A stretch of 64,000 nucleotides of DNA from Streptomyces canus (GTDB taxonomy: Bacteria; Actinomycetota; Actinomycetes; Streptomycetales; Streptomycetaceae), in NCBI RefSeq assembly GCF_030816965.1, contig NZ_JAUSYQ010000002.1, positions 7,492,001 through 7,556,000 of the forward strand, read 5' to 3'. A program made the translations under genes and the position numbers. Numbering within the stretch: position 1 is the stretch's first letter; every line of letters begins with the position of its first letter. The notes beneath the pieces were generated by a model that ran no database searches, had not been told where the DNA came from, and saw only the letters and a program-made list of their open reading frames with translations. Shown in pieces: positions 6,744 through 14,924 of this stretch.

Positions 6744-9199
6744 ACCGGTCCCGCCACCACCGACACCGTCTTCGCCAGCGACACGCCCGAGCCGTCGCGG
6801 CGCGGGTCGATCTCCGGGAGGTCGGCCGGTGTGCCGTTCTTCTGCGCGGCGCGGGCCGGGACGGCGCCCGCCCAGGCCAGGGACAGGCAGTCCTCACCCT
6901 TCAGGAACCGCTGGCAGCGCACACCGCCCGTGGCCCGGCCCTTGCGCGGGTACTGGTCGAACGGAGTCAGCTTGGCCGTCGTCTGGACCGAGTCGTCGAG
7001 CGTGCCGCGCGAGCCCGCGACCGTGAAGACGACCGCGTCCACCGCCGGATCCACCGCGGTGAAGGAGATGACCTTCGCGCCCTCGGTGAGCTTGATGCCC
7101 GTCATACCGCCCGCCGGACGGCCCTGCGGACGGACCTGTGAGGCCTGATAGCGGAGGAGCTGGGCGTCGTCGGTGATGAACACGAGGTCCTCCTCGCCGG
7201 TGCGCAGTTCGATCGCGCCGACGATCCGGTCGCCCTCCTTGAGGGTGATGACCTCCAACTCGCCCTTGTTGGACGGGTAGTCGGGGACCACGCGCTTGAC
7301 GACGCCCTGTTCGGTGCCGAGCGCCAGACCGGGGGAGGACTCGTCGAGCGTGGTCAGGCAGACCAGCGTCTCGTCGTCCTCCAGCGAGAGGAACTCCGAC
7401 AGCGGGGCCCCGCCCGCGAGGTTGGGGGCCGCCGCGGTGTCCGGGAGCTGCGGAAGGTCGATCACGTTCAGCCGCAGCAGGCGGCCGGACGACGTGACCG
7501 CGCCGATCTCGCCGCGCGCGGTGGCCGGTACCGCCGAGACGATCACGTCGTGCTTGCTGCGCCTGGCGTCGGCGTCCTGCGGGAACGGCTCGCCGTTCGA
7601 CGTACGGGCCAGCAGGCCCGTCGAGGACAGCAGTACCCGGCACGGGTCGTCCGCCACCTGGAGCGGTACGGCGGTCACGGGGGCCGTCGCTCCGGCCTCC
7701 AGCAGGACCGTACGCCGCTCGGTGCCGTACTTCTTGGCGACCGCGGCCAGCTCGGCGGAGACCAGCTTGCGCAGCTCGGCGTCCGACTCCAGGATCCGGG
7801 TCAGCTCCGCGATCTCGGCGTTGAGCCGGTCCTTCTCCGACTCCAGCTCGATGCGGTCGAACCTCGTCAGGCGCCGCAGGGGCGTGTCCAGGATGTACTG
7901 CGTCTGGATCTCGCTCAGCGAGAAGCGCTCGATCAGGCGCTCCTTCGCCTGCGCGGAGTTGTCGCTGGAGCGGATGATGCGGATGACCTCGTCGATGTCG
8001 ACCAGGGCGGTGAGCAGGCCCTCGACCAGGTGCAGCCGGTCGCGGCGCTTGGTGCGCCGGAACTCGCTGCGGCGGCGCACCACTTCGAAGCGGTGGTCGA
8101 GATAGACCTCAAGGAGCTCCTTGAGGCCGAGCGTGAGGGGCTGGCCGTCCACCAGCGCGACGTTGTTGACGCCGAAGGACTCCTCCATCGGCGTCAGCTT
8201 GTAGAGCTGCTCAAGGACCGCCTCCGGCACGAAGCCGTTCTTGATCTCGATGACCAGACGCAGGCCGTGCGCGCGGTCGGTGAGGTCCTTGACGTCGGCG
8301 ATGCCCTGGAGCTTCTTCGAGCCGACCAGGTCCTTGATCTTGGCGATCACCTTCTCCGGGCCGACCGTGAAGGGCAGCTCGGTGACGACGAGGCCCTTGC
8401 GGCGGGCCGTGACCGTCTCCACCGACACCGTCGCGCGGATCTTGAAGGTGCCGCGGCCCGTCTCGTAGGCGTCCCGGATGCCGGAGAGCCCCACGATCCG
8501 GCCGCCGGTGGGCAGGTCGGGGCCCGGGACGTGTCGCATCAGGGCGTCCAGGTCCGCGTTGGGGTAGCGGATCAGGTGGCGGGCCGCCGCGATGACCTCG
8601 GCGAGGTTGTGCGGCGCCATGTTGGTGGCCATGCCGACCGCGATGCCCGAGGAGCCGTTCACCAGCAGGTTCGGGAAGGCGGCGGGCAGCGCGCCCGGCT
8701 CCTGCTCCTGGCCGTCGTAGTTGGGCGCGAAGTCGACCGTGTCCTCGTCGATGGACTCCGTCATCAGGCTCGCGGCCTCGGCGGCGCGGCACTCGGTGTA
8801 CCGCATGGCGGCCGGCGGGTCGTCATTGCCCAGGGAACCGAAGTTGCCGTGGCCGTCGACCAGCGGGACGCTCATCGAGAAGGGCTGGGCCATGCGCACG
8901 AGGGCGTCGTAGATCGACGCGTCGCCGTGCGGGTGCAACTTACCCATGACCTCGCCGACCACGCGGGCACACTTCACATAGCCGCGGTCGGGGCGCAGGC
9001 CCATCTCGTTCATCTGGTAGACGATGCGCCGGTGCACCGGCTTGAGGCCGTCGCGGGCGTCGGGGAGCGCGCGGGAGTAGATGACCGAGTACGCGTACTC
9101 GAGGTACGAGCCCTTCATCTCGTCCACGACGTCGATGTCGAGGATCCGCTCCTCGTACGAGTCGTCGGGCGGCGGGGTCTTCGTGCTGCGGCGGGCCAT
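6740..9199 (-). CDS. parC: DNA topoisomerase IV subunit A
   Basis: An 819-residue type IIA topoisomerase A subunit, which cuts and rejoins DNA to decatenate chromosomes with ParE. The N-terminal breakage-reunion domain has the fluoroquinolone-determining stretch [19 protein letters not shown] (about residues 88-106) and the catalytic tyrosine in AAMRYTECR (Tyr134). The C-terminal half is a beta-pinwheel with repeated strand motifs and lacks the long GyrA tail. AGAGGAG precedes the ATG. No parE is adjacent; in Streptomyces it normally lies a few genes away. GyrA is the alternative, but length and Streptomyces gene order favour ParC. Confidence 0.92.
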   Translation of the reverse strand: MARRSTKTPPPDDSYEERILDIDVVDEMKGSYLEYAYSVIYSRALPDARDGLKPVHRRIVYQMNEMGLRPDRGYVKCARVVGEVMGKLHPHGDASIYDALVRMAQPFSMSVPLVDGHGNFGSLGNDDPPAAMRYTECRAAEAASLMTESIDEDTVDFAPNYDGQEQEPGALPAAFPNLLVNGSSGIAVGMATNMAPHNLAEVIAAARHLIRYPNADLDALMRHVPGPDLPTGGRIVGLSGIRDAYETGRGTFKIRATVSVETVTARRKGLVVTELPFTVGPEKVIAKIKDLVGSKKLQGIADVKDLTDRAHGLRLVIEIKNGFVPEAVLEQLYKLTPMEESFGVNNVALVDGQPLTLGLKELLEVYLDHRFEVVRRRSEFRRTKRRDRLHLVEGLLTALVDIDEVIRIIRSSDNSAQAKERLIERFSLSEIQTQYILDTPLRRLTRFDRIELESEKDRLNAEIAELTRILESDAELRKLVSAELAAVAKKYGTERRTVLLEAGATAPVTAVPLQVADDPCRVLLSSTGLLARTSNGEPFPQDADARRSKHDVIVSAVPATARGEIGAVTSSGRLLRLNVIDLPQLPDTAAAPNLAGGAPLSEFLSLEDDETLVCLTTLDESSPGLALGTEQGVVKRVVPDYPSNKGELEVITLKEGDRIVGAIELRTGEEDLVFITDDAQLLRYQASQVRPQGRPAGGMTGIKLTEGAKVISFTAVDPAVDAVVFTVAGSRGTLDDSVQTTAKLTPFDQYPRKGRATGGVRCQRFLKGEDCLSLAWAGAVPARAAQKNGTPADLPEIDPRRDGSGVSLAKTVSVVAGPV

Positions 9200-9517
9200 C
9201 GCTGCCGGCTCCTCTTTTCTGGTCGCTCGCCTACGGGTCGCTCACGGCCCTTTGGCTCACTCTTGCTGAAGCGTGAACGGGATCTGACGCGGACCATTGT
9301 GGACCGCGGCACTGACAGTCCGGGCCAGGACCCGGCTCAGGCGCCCGGCCCGGCGCCGGCACAGCGCCTCCCTCACGATTGCCCGCAGGCTACGCGATCC
9401 GCTGTGGGCGTACGCGCCCCGGGAACTTCGCCGAGGGTCCGCACGCTTGCATACAGTGGCAGGACCGGCAGGACAACCGCGGTTTCCACGACCGCGACCG
9501 CGATCGAAGGGACGTAC
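9200..9517. other. Divergent promoter region of parC and M16 peptidase operon
   Basis: This 318-bp gap between divergent genes holds no plausible coding sequence. A TACAGT hexamer near 9450 could serve the rightward peptidase operon. No strong operator or hairpin was seen. Confidence 0.35.
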
Positions 9518-10924
9518 ATGCCCATGGGTCACACGGCCACAGACCAGGCAGGCACCGGGGGCCTGACAGCGACCGAGCACCGCCTGGCCAACGGCCTGCG
9601 CGTGGTGCTCTCCGAGGACCACCTGACCCCGGTCGCGGCGGTCTGCCTCTGGTACGACGTCGGCTCACGCCATGAGGTCAAGGGACGTACCGGCCTGGCT
9701 CACCTCTTCGAGCACTTGATGTTCCAGGGCTCGAAGCAGGTGCAGGGCAACGGTCACTTCGAGCTCGTCCAGGGCGCCGGCGGCTCGCTCAACGGCACCA
9801 CCAGCTTCGAGCGCACCAACTACTTCGAGACCATGCCCACCCACCAGCTGGAGCTCGCCCTCTGGCTGGAGGCCGACCGCATGGGCTCCCTGCTCGCCGC
9901 CCTCGACGACGAGTCCATGGAGAACCAGCGGGACGTCGTCAAGAACGAGCGACGACAGCGCTACGACAACGTCCCGTACGGCACGGCCTTCGAGAAGCTC
10001 ACCGCCCTCGCCTACCCGGAGGGCCACCCCTACCACCACACCCCGATCGGCTCGATGGCCGACCTGGACGCGGCCACGCTGGAGGACGCGCGTGCGTTCT
10101 TCCGCACGTACTACGCGCCGGGCAACGCGGTTCTGTCGGTCGTCGGCGACATCGACCCGGAGCAGACGCTCGCCTGGATCGAGAAGTACTTCGGCTCCAT
10201 CCCGTCGCACGACGGCAAGCCCGCGCCCCGCGACGGCTCCCTGCCCGAGACGATCGGCGAGCAGCTGCGCGAGGTCGTCGAGGAAGAGGTCCCGGCACGC
10301 GCGCTGATGGCGGCCTACCGGCTTCCGCACGACGGCACACGCGCGTGCGACGCGGCCGACCTCGCCCTCACCGTCCTGGGCGGCGGCGACTCCTCCCGCC
10401 TCTACAACCGGCTCGTACGGCGCGACCGTACGGCCGTCGCGGCCGGCTTCGGCCTGCTGCGCCTGGCCGGTGCTCCCTCCCTGGGCTGGCTCGATGTGAA
10501 GACCTCCGGTGACGTCGAGGTACCGGTCATCGAGGCCGCCATCGACGAGGAGCTCGCCCGGTTCGCCGAAGAGGGCCCCACGGCCGAGGAAATGGAGCGC
10601 GCCCAGGCCCAGTTGGAGCGCGAGTGGCTGGACCGGCTCGGCACCGTCGCGGGACGCGCCGACGAACTGTGCCGCTACGCCGTCCTGTTCGGCGACCCGC
10701 AGCTCGCCCTGACCGCCGTACAGCGCGTCCTGGAGGTGAGCGCCGAGGAGGTCCAGGCGGTCGCCAAGGCCAAGCTGCGCCCCGACAACCGCGCGGTGCT
10801 CGTCTACGAGCCCACCGCCCCGGCCGAGATCGCCCAGAGCGCCGAGGACGCCGAGGGCGCCGAAGACCCGGAGTCCGCGGCCACCGTGGAAGCCACCGAC
10901 GAGAACGAGGAGGCGGCCAAGTGA
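9518..10924 (+). CDS. M16-family zinc metallopeptidase, catalytic member
   Basis: A 468-residue M16 (pitrilysin/mitochondrial-processing-peptidase-like) protein. The inverted zinc motif HLFEH (His62, Glu65, His66) is followed by the family segment ENQRDVVKNERRQRYDN that supplies the third ligand. The second half is the non-catalytic M16_C domain, and the C-terminus ends in an acidic Glu/Ala-rich tail. No signal peptide is visible, so it should be cytoplasmic. ATG at 9518 has AAGGGA upstream; a second ATG six bases later is an alternative. The next gene starts inside its stop codon, and that protein lacks the zinc motif. The two probably form an active/inactive heterodimer, as in other bacterial M16B pairs. 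Confidence 0.9.
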   Translation: MPMGHTATDQAGTGGLTATEHRLANGLRVVLSEDHLTPVAAVCLWYDVGSRHEVKGRTGLAHLFEHLMFQGSKQVQGNGHFELVQGAGGSLNGTTSFERTNYFETMPTHQLELALWLEADRMGSLLAALDDESMENQRDVVKNERRQRYDNVPYGTAFEKLTALAYPEGHPYHHTPIGSMADLDAATLEDARAFFRTYYAPGNAVLSVVGDIDPEQTLAWIEKYFGSIPSHDGKPAPRDGSLPETIGEQLREVVEEEVPARALMAAYRLPHDGTRACDAADLALTVLGGGDSSRLYNRLVRRDRTAVAAGFGLLRLAGAPSLGWLDVKTSGDVEVPVIEAAIDEELARFAEEGPTAEEMERAQAQLEREWLDRLGTVAGRADELCRYAVLFGDPQLALTAVQRVLEVSAEEVQAVAKAKLRPDNRAVLVYEPTAPAEIAQSAEDAEGAEDPESAATVEATDENEEAAK

Positions 10925-12309
10925 CCGAGCTCGCCGCGATGGAATTCCACCCGCAGCCGCAGGCGGGCGAGCCCAAGGTCTGGGCCTTCCCCGCCCCCGA
11001 GCGCGGGACGCTCGACAACGGCCTCACCCTTCTGCGCTGCCACCGCCCCGGCCAGCAGGTCGTCGCCGTCGAGGTGCTCCTGGACGCACCCCTGGACGCC
11101 GAGCCTGCCGGCCTGGACGGCGTCGCCACGATCATGGCGCGCGCCTTCTCCGAGGGCACGGACAAGCATTCCGCCGAGGAGTTCGCCGCCGAGCTGGAGC
11201 GCTGCGGCGCCACCCTCGACGCGCACGCCGACCACCCGGGCGTCCGCCTCAGCCTCGAAGTGCCTGCCTCACGCCTCGCCAAGGCGCTCGGTCTGCTGGC
11301 CGACGCCCTCAGGGCGCCCGCGTTCGCGGACAGCGAGGTCGAGCGGCTCGTCCGCAACCGCCTGGACGAGATCCCGCACGAGCTGGCCAACCCGTCCCGC
11401 CGCGCCGCCAAGGAGCTCTCCAGGGAGCTGTTCCCGGCCGACTCGCGCATGTCGCGCCCGCGCCAGGGCACCGAGGAGACGGTCGAGAACATCGACTCCG
11501 CGGCCGTGCGCGGCTTCTACGAGAAGCACGTGCGCCCCGCCACCGCGACCGCAGTGGTGGTCGGCGACCTCACCGGCATCGACCTGGACGCCCTGCTCGG
11601 CGACACCCTCGGTTCCTGGACCGGCTCCACGGGCCGGCCGCGGCCGGTGCCGCCGGTGACCGCCGACGACACCGGCCGGGTCGTCATCGTGGACCGCCCC
11701 GGCGCCGTCCAGACGCAGCTGCTGATCGGCCGCATCGGTGCCGACCGCCACGCACGCGTGTGGCCCGCGCAGGTGCTCGGCACGTACTGCCTCGGCGGCA
11801 CCCTCACCTCCCGCCTGGACCGCGTCCTGCGCGAGGAGAAGGGCTACACCTACGGTGTGCGCTCGTTCGGTCAGGTCCTCAGGTCCGCTCCGGACGGTTC
11901 GGGCGCCGCGATGCTCGCCATCAGCGGTTCCGTCGACACCCCGAACACCGGTCCCGCTCTGGACGACCTGTGGAAGGTGCTGCGCACGCTTGCCGAAGGC
12001 GGCCTCACCGACGCCGAGCGCGATGTCGCCGTACAGAACCTCGTCGGTGTGGCGCCGCTCAAGTACGAGACCGCGGCGGCCGTGGCGAGCACGCTGGCCG
12101 ACCAGGTCGAGCAACACCTGCCGGACGACTACCAGGCGACCCTGTACCGGCAGCTCGCCGCGACCGGCACCGTCGAGGCCACCGCCGCCGTCGTGAACGC
12201 CTTCCCGGTGGACCGGCTGGTGACGGTCCTGGTCGGCGACGCGGCCGCCATCAAGGAGCCCGTCGAGGCCCTCGGTATCGGCGAAGTCAAGGTCGTGACG
12301 GCCGAGTAG
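10921..12309 (+). CDS. M16-family peptidase-like protein, non-catalytic partner
   Basis: A 462-residue M16 homologue whose first domain lacks HxxEH. The corresponding place reads GVATIMARAFSEGT. It retains the substrate-binding loop of the second domain (SRLDRVLREEKGYTYGV, with the Arg and Tyr typical of the non-catalytic subunits). Its GTG start overlaps the upstream TGA, giving translational coupling and equal stoichiometry with the zinc-bearing subunit. A strong hairpin terminator follows. I infer a two-subunit peptidase; its substrates are unknown. Confidence 0.88.
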   Translation: MTELAAMEFHPQPQAGEPKVWAFPAPERGTLDNGLTLLRCHRPGQQVVAVEVLLDAPLDAEPAGLDGVATIMARAFSEGTDKHSAEEFAAELERCGATLDAHADHPGVRLSLEVPASRLAKALGLLADALRAPAFADSEVERLVRNRLDEIPHELANPSRRAAKELSRELFPADSRMSRPRQGTEETVENIDSAAVRGFYEKHVRPATATAVVVGDLTGIDLDALLGDTLGSWTGSTGRPRPVPPVTADDTGRVVIVDRPGAVQTQLLIGRIGADRHARVWPAQVLGTYCLGGTLTSRLDRVLREEKGYTYGVRSFGQVLRSAPDGSGAAMLAISGSVDTPNTGPALDDLWKVLRTLAEGGLTDAERDVAVQNLVGVAPLKYETAAAVASTLADQVEQHLPDDYQATLYRQLAATGTVEATAAVVNAFPVDRLVTVLVGDAAAIKEPVEALGIGEVKVVTAE

Positions 12310-12325
12310 AGGAACCCGACCTCGG

Positions 12326-12357
12326 GGGCCCTGGTGACGCAAGCGCCACCAGGGCCC
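12326..12357 (+). terminator. Hairpin terminator after M16 operon
   Basis: An 11-bp perfect stem (GGGCCCTGGTG / CACCAGGGCCC) with a 10-nt loop lies 16 bp after the stop of the second M16 gene. Confidence 0.75.
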
Positions 12358-12510
12358 TCAGATGTCCGAATTGGGCAGGAGGTTGCCTGTCTGCCCTGTG
12401 GGATGCGCTACAAAAGCCGTGATCCGTTTGGGGATTGAAAGTGCCCCCGCTTAGCGTCCTCTGGGCTGTCCGTCAGGCACTGCGCCGCGCCCGCGGCACC
12501 GGACAGTCAT

Positions 12511-12653
12511 CGCCGAGTCCCCGCATGGCGCGAGCCAGGGGAGCCGGGGACCCACACCACACGTCCCTGGGGTGAATCGGACGCCCGCGCGAGCCGCGAG
12601 GGAGTCCGTAGGAGACCTTCCTGCTCCGAACCCGTCAGCTAACCCGGTAGGCG
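12511..12653 (+). promoter_or_regulatory. Cyclic di-AMP riboswitch (ydaO/yuaA type)
   Basis: The leader of the M23 peptidase gene carries the hallmark blocks of the ydaO riboswitch in order: CGCCGAGTCC, GAGCCAGGGGAGCCGGGGA, CCTGGGGTGAATCGG, GGGAGTCCGTAGGAGACC, and a 3' block with CCGAACCCGTCAGCTAACC followed by CGGTAGGCG. In Streptomyces this class sits before cell-wall hydrolase genes and turns expression off when c-di-AMP is high. The ribosome-binding GAAGGAAAGGA begins a few bases downstream. The upstream boundary could extend to about 12460. Confidence 0.9.
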
Positions 12654-12680
12654 AGAAGGAAGGAAAGGACCAGCCACCAC

Positions 12681-13433
12681 ATGGCGTTCACCTGCGCCAC
12701 CGGGAAGCACCGTCGTCCCAGCCGCATGAAGCGCACCACCGCCCGCGCGGCGGGCGTCGCGGCCCTCGCCACCACCGGCGTCATCGGCACCATCGCCGCC
12801 CCCGCACTCGCCGCCGACAACTCCGTCGAGCAGAGCGGCCTCATGCCCGTCGTCAGCGCCGGTGACTCCCTCGCCGACCAACTCGACGCCCAGGCCGCCG
12901 CCCAGGCGCAGGCCGCCGCGCAGAAGAAGGCGGCGGCGGAGGCCAAGAGGAAGGCCGAGGCCCGGGCCAAGGAGGAGCGCGAGGCCAAGGAGCGCGCCGC
13001 CCGTGCGGCCGAGCGCAAGCGCCTCAACAGCTTCGTCGTCCCGATCTCCGGCTCCTACATCTCGACCGGCTACAAGACCGGCGGCTCCCTGTGGTCGTCC
13101 GGCAGCCACACCGGTGTCGACTTCCACGCCGCTAGCGGCACCTCCGTGCACGCGGTCGGCCGCGGCACCGTCGTGGAGGCCGGCTGGGGCGGGTCGTACG
13201 GCAACGAGATCGTGATCAGGATGGCTGACGGCACGTACACCCAGTACGGCCACCTGTCGTCCATCGGCGTCTCGGTCGGCCAGTCGGTCACCCCGGGCCA
13301 GCAGATCGGACTGTCCGGCGCGACCGGCAACGTCACCGGCCCGCACCTGCACTTCGAGGCGCGCACCAGCGCCGAGTACGGCTCGGACATCGACCCCGTC
13401 GCGTACCTGCGCTCGCACGGCGTGAACGTCTGA
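12681..13433 (+). CDS. Secreted M23-family (lysostaphin-like) peptidoglycan endopeptidase
   Basis: A 250-residue protein with a basic N-terminus, a hydrophobic signal segment (about residues 23-45) ending in ALAA, and an Ala/Gln/Lys/Glu-rich coiled-coil linker (about residues 70-115). The C-terminal M23 domain has HTGVDFHA (His/Asp zinc ligands) and HLHFEAR (HxH motif). M23 enzymes cut peptide cross-bridges of the cell wall. The c-di-AMP riboswitch in its leader links wall remodelling to osmotic or potassium signalling. ATG is preceded by GAAGGAAAGGA. The C-terminus ends exactly after the domain, and a terminator follows. Confidence 0.93.
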   Translation: MAFTCATGKHRRPSRMKRTTARAAGVAALATTGVIGTIAAPALAADNSVEQSGLMPVVSAGDSLADQLDAQAAAQAQAAAQKKAAAEAKRKAEARAKEEREAKERAARAAERKRLNSFVVPISGSYISTGYKTGGSLWSSGSHTGVDFHAASGTSVHAVGRGTVVEAGWGGSYGNEIVIRMADGTYTQYGHLSSIGVSVGQSVTPGQQIGLSGATGNVTGPHLHFEARTSAEYGSDIDPVAYLRSHGVNV

Positions 13434-13459
13434 CGAACCACCGCGCGATCTCCGCGAGG

Positions 13460-13484
13460 CCCCGGCTCCCCCGAGCCGGGGTTT
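13460..13484 (+). terminator. Hairpin terminator after M23 peptidase
   Basis: CCCCGGCTC / GAGCCGGGG forms a 9-bp stem with a 4-nt loop, followed by TTT. Confidence 0.8.
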
Positions 13485-13622
13485 CGTCGTTTCCGCGGCC
13501 CCGCTGTCCAAAAAATATCCCCGGATTCCGGTCCGCCGTCGGAAATTCCCGCTCATTGCAATAGAGTCACTGAACACACGTCAATCGGCGACGTTTCACG
13601 GGGATTAAGACGGAGGTCGGAC

Positions 13623-14318
13623 ATGCGTATTCCGGCGCACTCGGTATGCACGGCGATCCGGGACGACATCGTCGCCGGTGTCTACGAGCGCGGCAGCCGG
13701 CTCACCGAGGAACTGCTCGCCCGCCGCTACGGCGTCTCCCGTGTCCCGGTCCGGGAGGCCCTGCGCACGCTGGAGGCCGAGGGCTTCGTCGTGACGCGGC
13801 GGCACGCGGGCGCGTGCGTGGCCGAACCGACCGAGCAGGAGGGCGCCGACCTGCTGGAGATGCGGATGCTCCTCGAGCCGCTCGGCGCCTCCCGGGCCGC
13901 CCAGCGCCGCACCGAGGCCCATCTGAAGGTGCTGCGCGGCCTGGTCAGGCTGGGCCAGGAGCGGGCCAGGCGGGGCAACAGCGAGGATCTGCGCTCTCTG
14001 GGCGGCTGGTTCCACGAGACGCTCGCCCAGGCCTCTGGCAGTCCCGCGCTGACCTCGATGCTGACCCAGCTGCGACACAAGATCGCCTGGATGTACGTCG
14101 TGGACGCGCCGGCCAACCCCGCGGAGTCCTGGGCCGAGCACGGCGCGATCGTGGACGCGGTGGCGCGCGGGGACGGTGAGCGCGCGCGGGCGATCACGGC
14201 GCTGCACACCGAGCGCTCCGGCGCGGTGCACCGGCTGCGGTTCACCTCCGGGCAGGATCGCGCGGACCGTGTGAGGACCTCGCAACATCCTGTAAACGTG
14301 ACAGGTCTGCGGCATTAA
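13623..14318 (+). CDS. GntR-family regulator, FadR subfamily
   Basis: A 231-residue regulator. Residues about 5-70 are the winged helix-turn-helix (TEELLARRYGVSRVPVREAL, then a GFVVTRRHAGACV wing). Residues about 80-210 are a helical FCD effector domain with the usual Asp/His metal-site helices (DLLEMRMLLEP, GGWFHETLAQAS, AEHGAIVDAV). The ligand is probably a carboxylate but is unknown. The gene is flanked by a terminator upstream and by the oppositely oriented HPr gene downstream, so it stands alone. Whether it controls ptsH or distant genes cannot be seen here. Confidence 0.88.
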   Translation: MRIPAHSVCTAIRDDIVAGVYERGSRLTEELLARRYGVSRVPVREALRTLEAEGFVVTRRHAGACVAEPTEQEGADLLEMRMLLEPLGASRAAQRRTEAHLKVLRGLVRLGQERARRGNSEDLRSLGGWFHETLAQASGSPALTSMLTQLRHKIAWMYVVDAPANPAESWAEHGAIVDAVARGDGERARAITALHTERSGAVHRLRFTSGQDRADRVRTSQHPVNVTGLRH

Positions 14319-14391
14319 CACGGGCGCCGTATACAAAGAGAGGGTAATTCGAGGGGGAGTATTTCTGCTGCCCGCGAAAGGGAAATGCGAA

Positions 14392-14419
14392 GGGCCCGCC
14401 CGGTAATTCGGACGAGCCC
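14392..14419 (-). terminator. Terminator of the ptsH transcript
   Basis: On the minus strand GGGCTCGTCCG pairs with CGGGCGGGCCC (two G-U pairs) around a 6-nt loop, followed by TT. It lies about 27 bp after the HPr stop. Confidence 0.65.
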
Positions 14420-14445
14420 CTCGATGCTTTTTAAGGCACCTTCCC

Positions 14446-14727
14446 TCAGACGGTCTCGGGAAGCTCCTCGAGCCCCTCGGCGACCAGCTTCGCGAGGCGG
14501 TCGAGGGCCGCGTCCGCGCCCTCGGCGTCGGAGGCGAGGACGATCTCCTCGCCGCCCTGCGCACCCAGGCCGAGGACGGCCAGCATGGAGGCCGCGTTGA
14601 CGGGGTTGCCGTCGGCCTTGGCGATCGTCACCGGGATACCTGCGGCCGTGGCGGCCCGGACGAAGATGGAAGCGGGGCGGGCGTGAAGGCCCTCGGCCCA
14701 GCCGACGTTGACGCGGCGCTCAGCCAT
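14446..14727 (-). CDS. ptsH: Phosphocarrier protein HPr
   Basis: A 93-residue HPr, the small PTS protein that passes phosphate from enzyme I to sugar-specific EIIA. The active His lies in GLHARPASIFVRAA (His15 region), and the regulatory-serine helix reads VNAASMLAVLGLGAQGGE. It carries a short C-terminal extension (LEELPETV). No other PTS gene is adjacent, as usual for Streptomyces ptsH. It is followed by its own hairpin terminator. Confidence 0.94.
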   Translation of the reverse strand: MAERRVNVGWAEGLHARPASIFVRAATAAGIPVTIAKADGNPVNAASMLAVLGLGAQGGEEIVLASDAEGADAALDRLAKLVAEGLEELPETV

Positions 14728-14924
14728 GTGATGCTGCCCTTCGGTGTTCAGGGTTGTCTAGACCAGTTTCCCACACGTGAAGCGCCCCCGGACAGGACCT
14801 GATGTCCCTCCGGGGGGAGCGGTCGGACCGCGGCCTCGGCCCGACGTGCATCCTTGTGCGTTCTCGCGCGTTCTCCACAGACTGCCTCGCGCCGTTGTCG
14901 TACGCGAGCCGTACTCTGGGGCCC

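Noticed and set aside
7550..9517. A very long open frame reading into the first M16 peptidase from opposite parC
   Set aside because: It is the antisense shadow of parC; high third-position G+C keeps stops rare, and the residues are Arg/Gly/Ala/Val-rich without family motifs.
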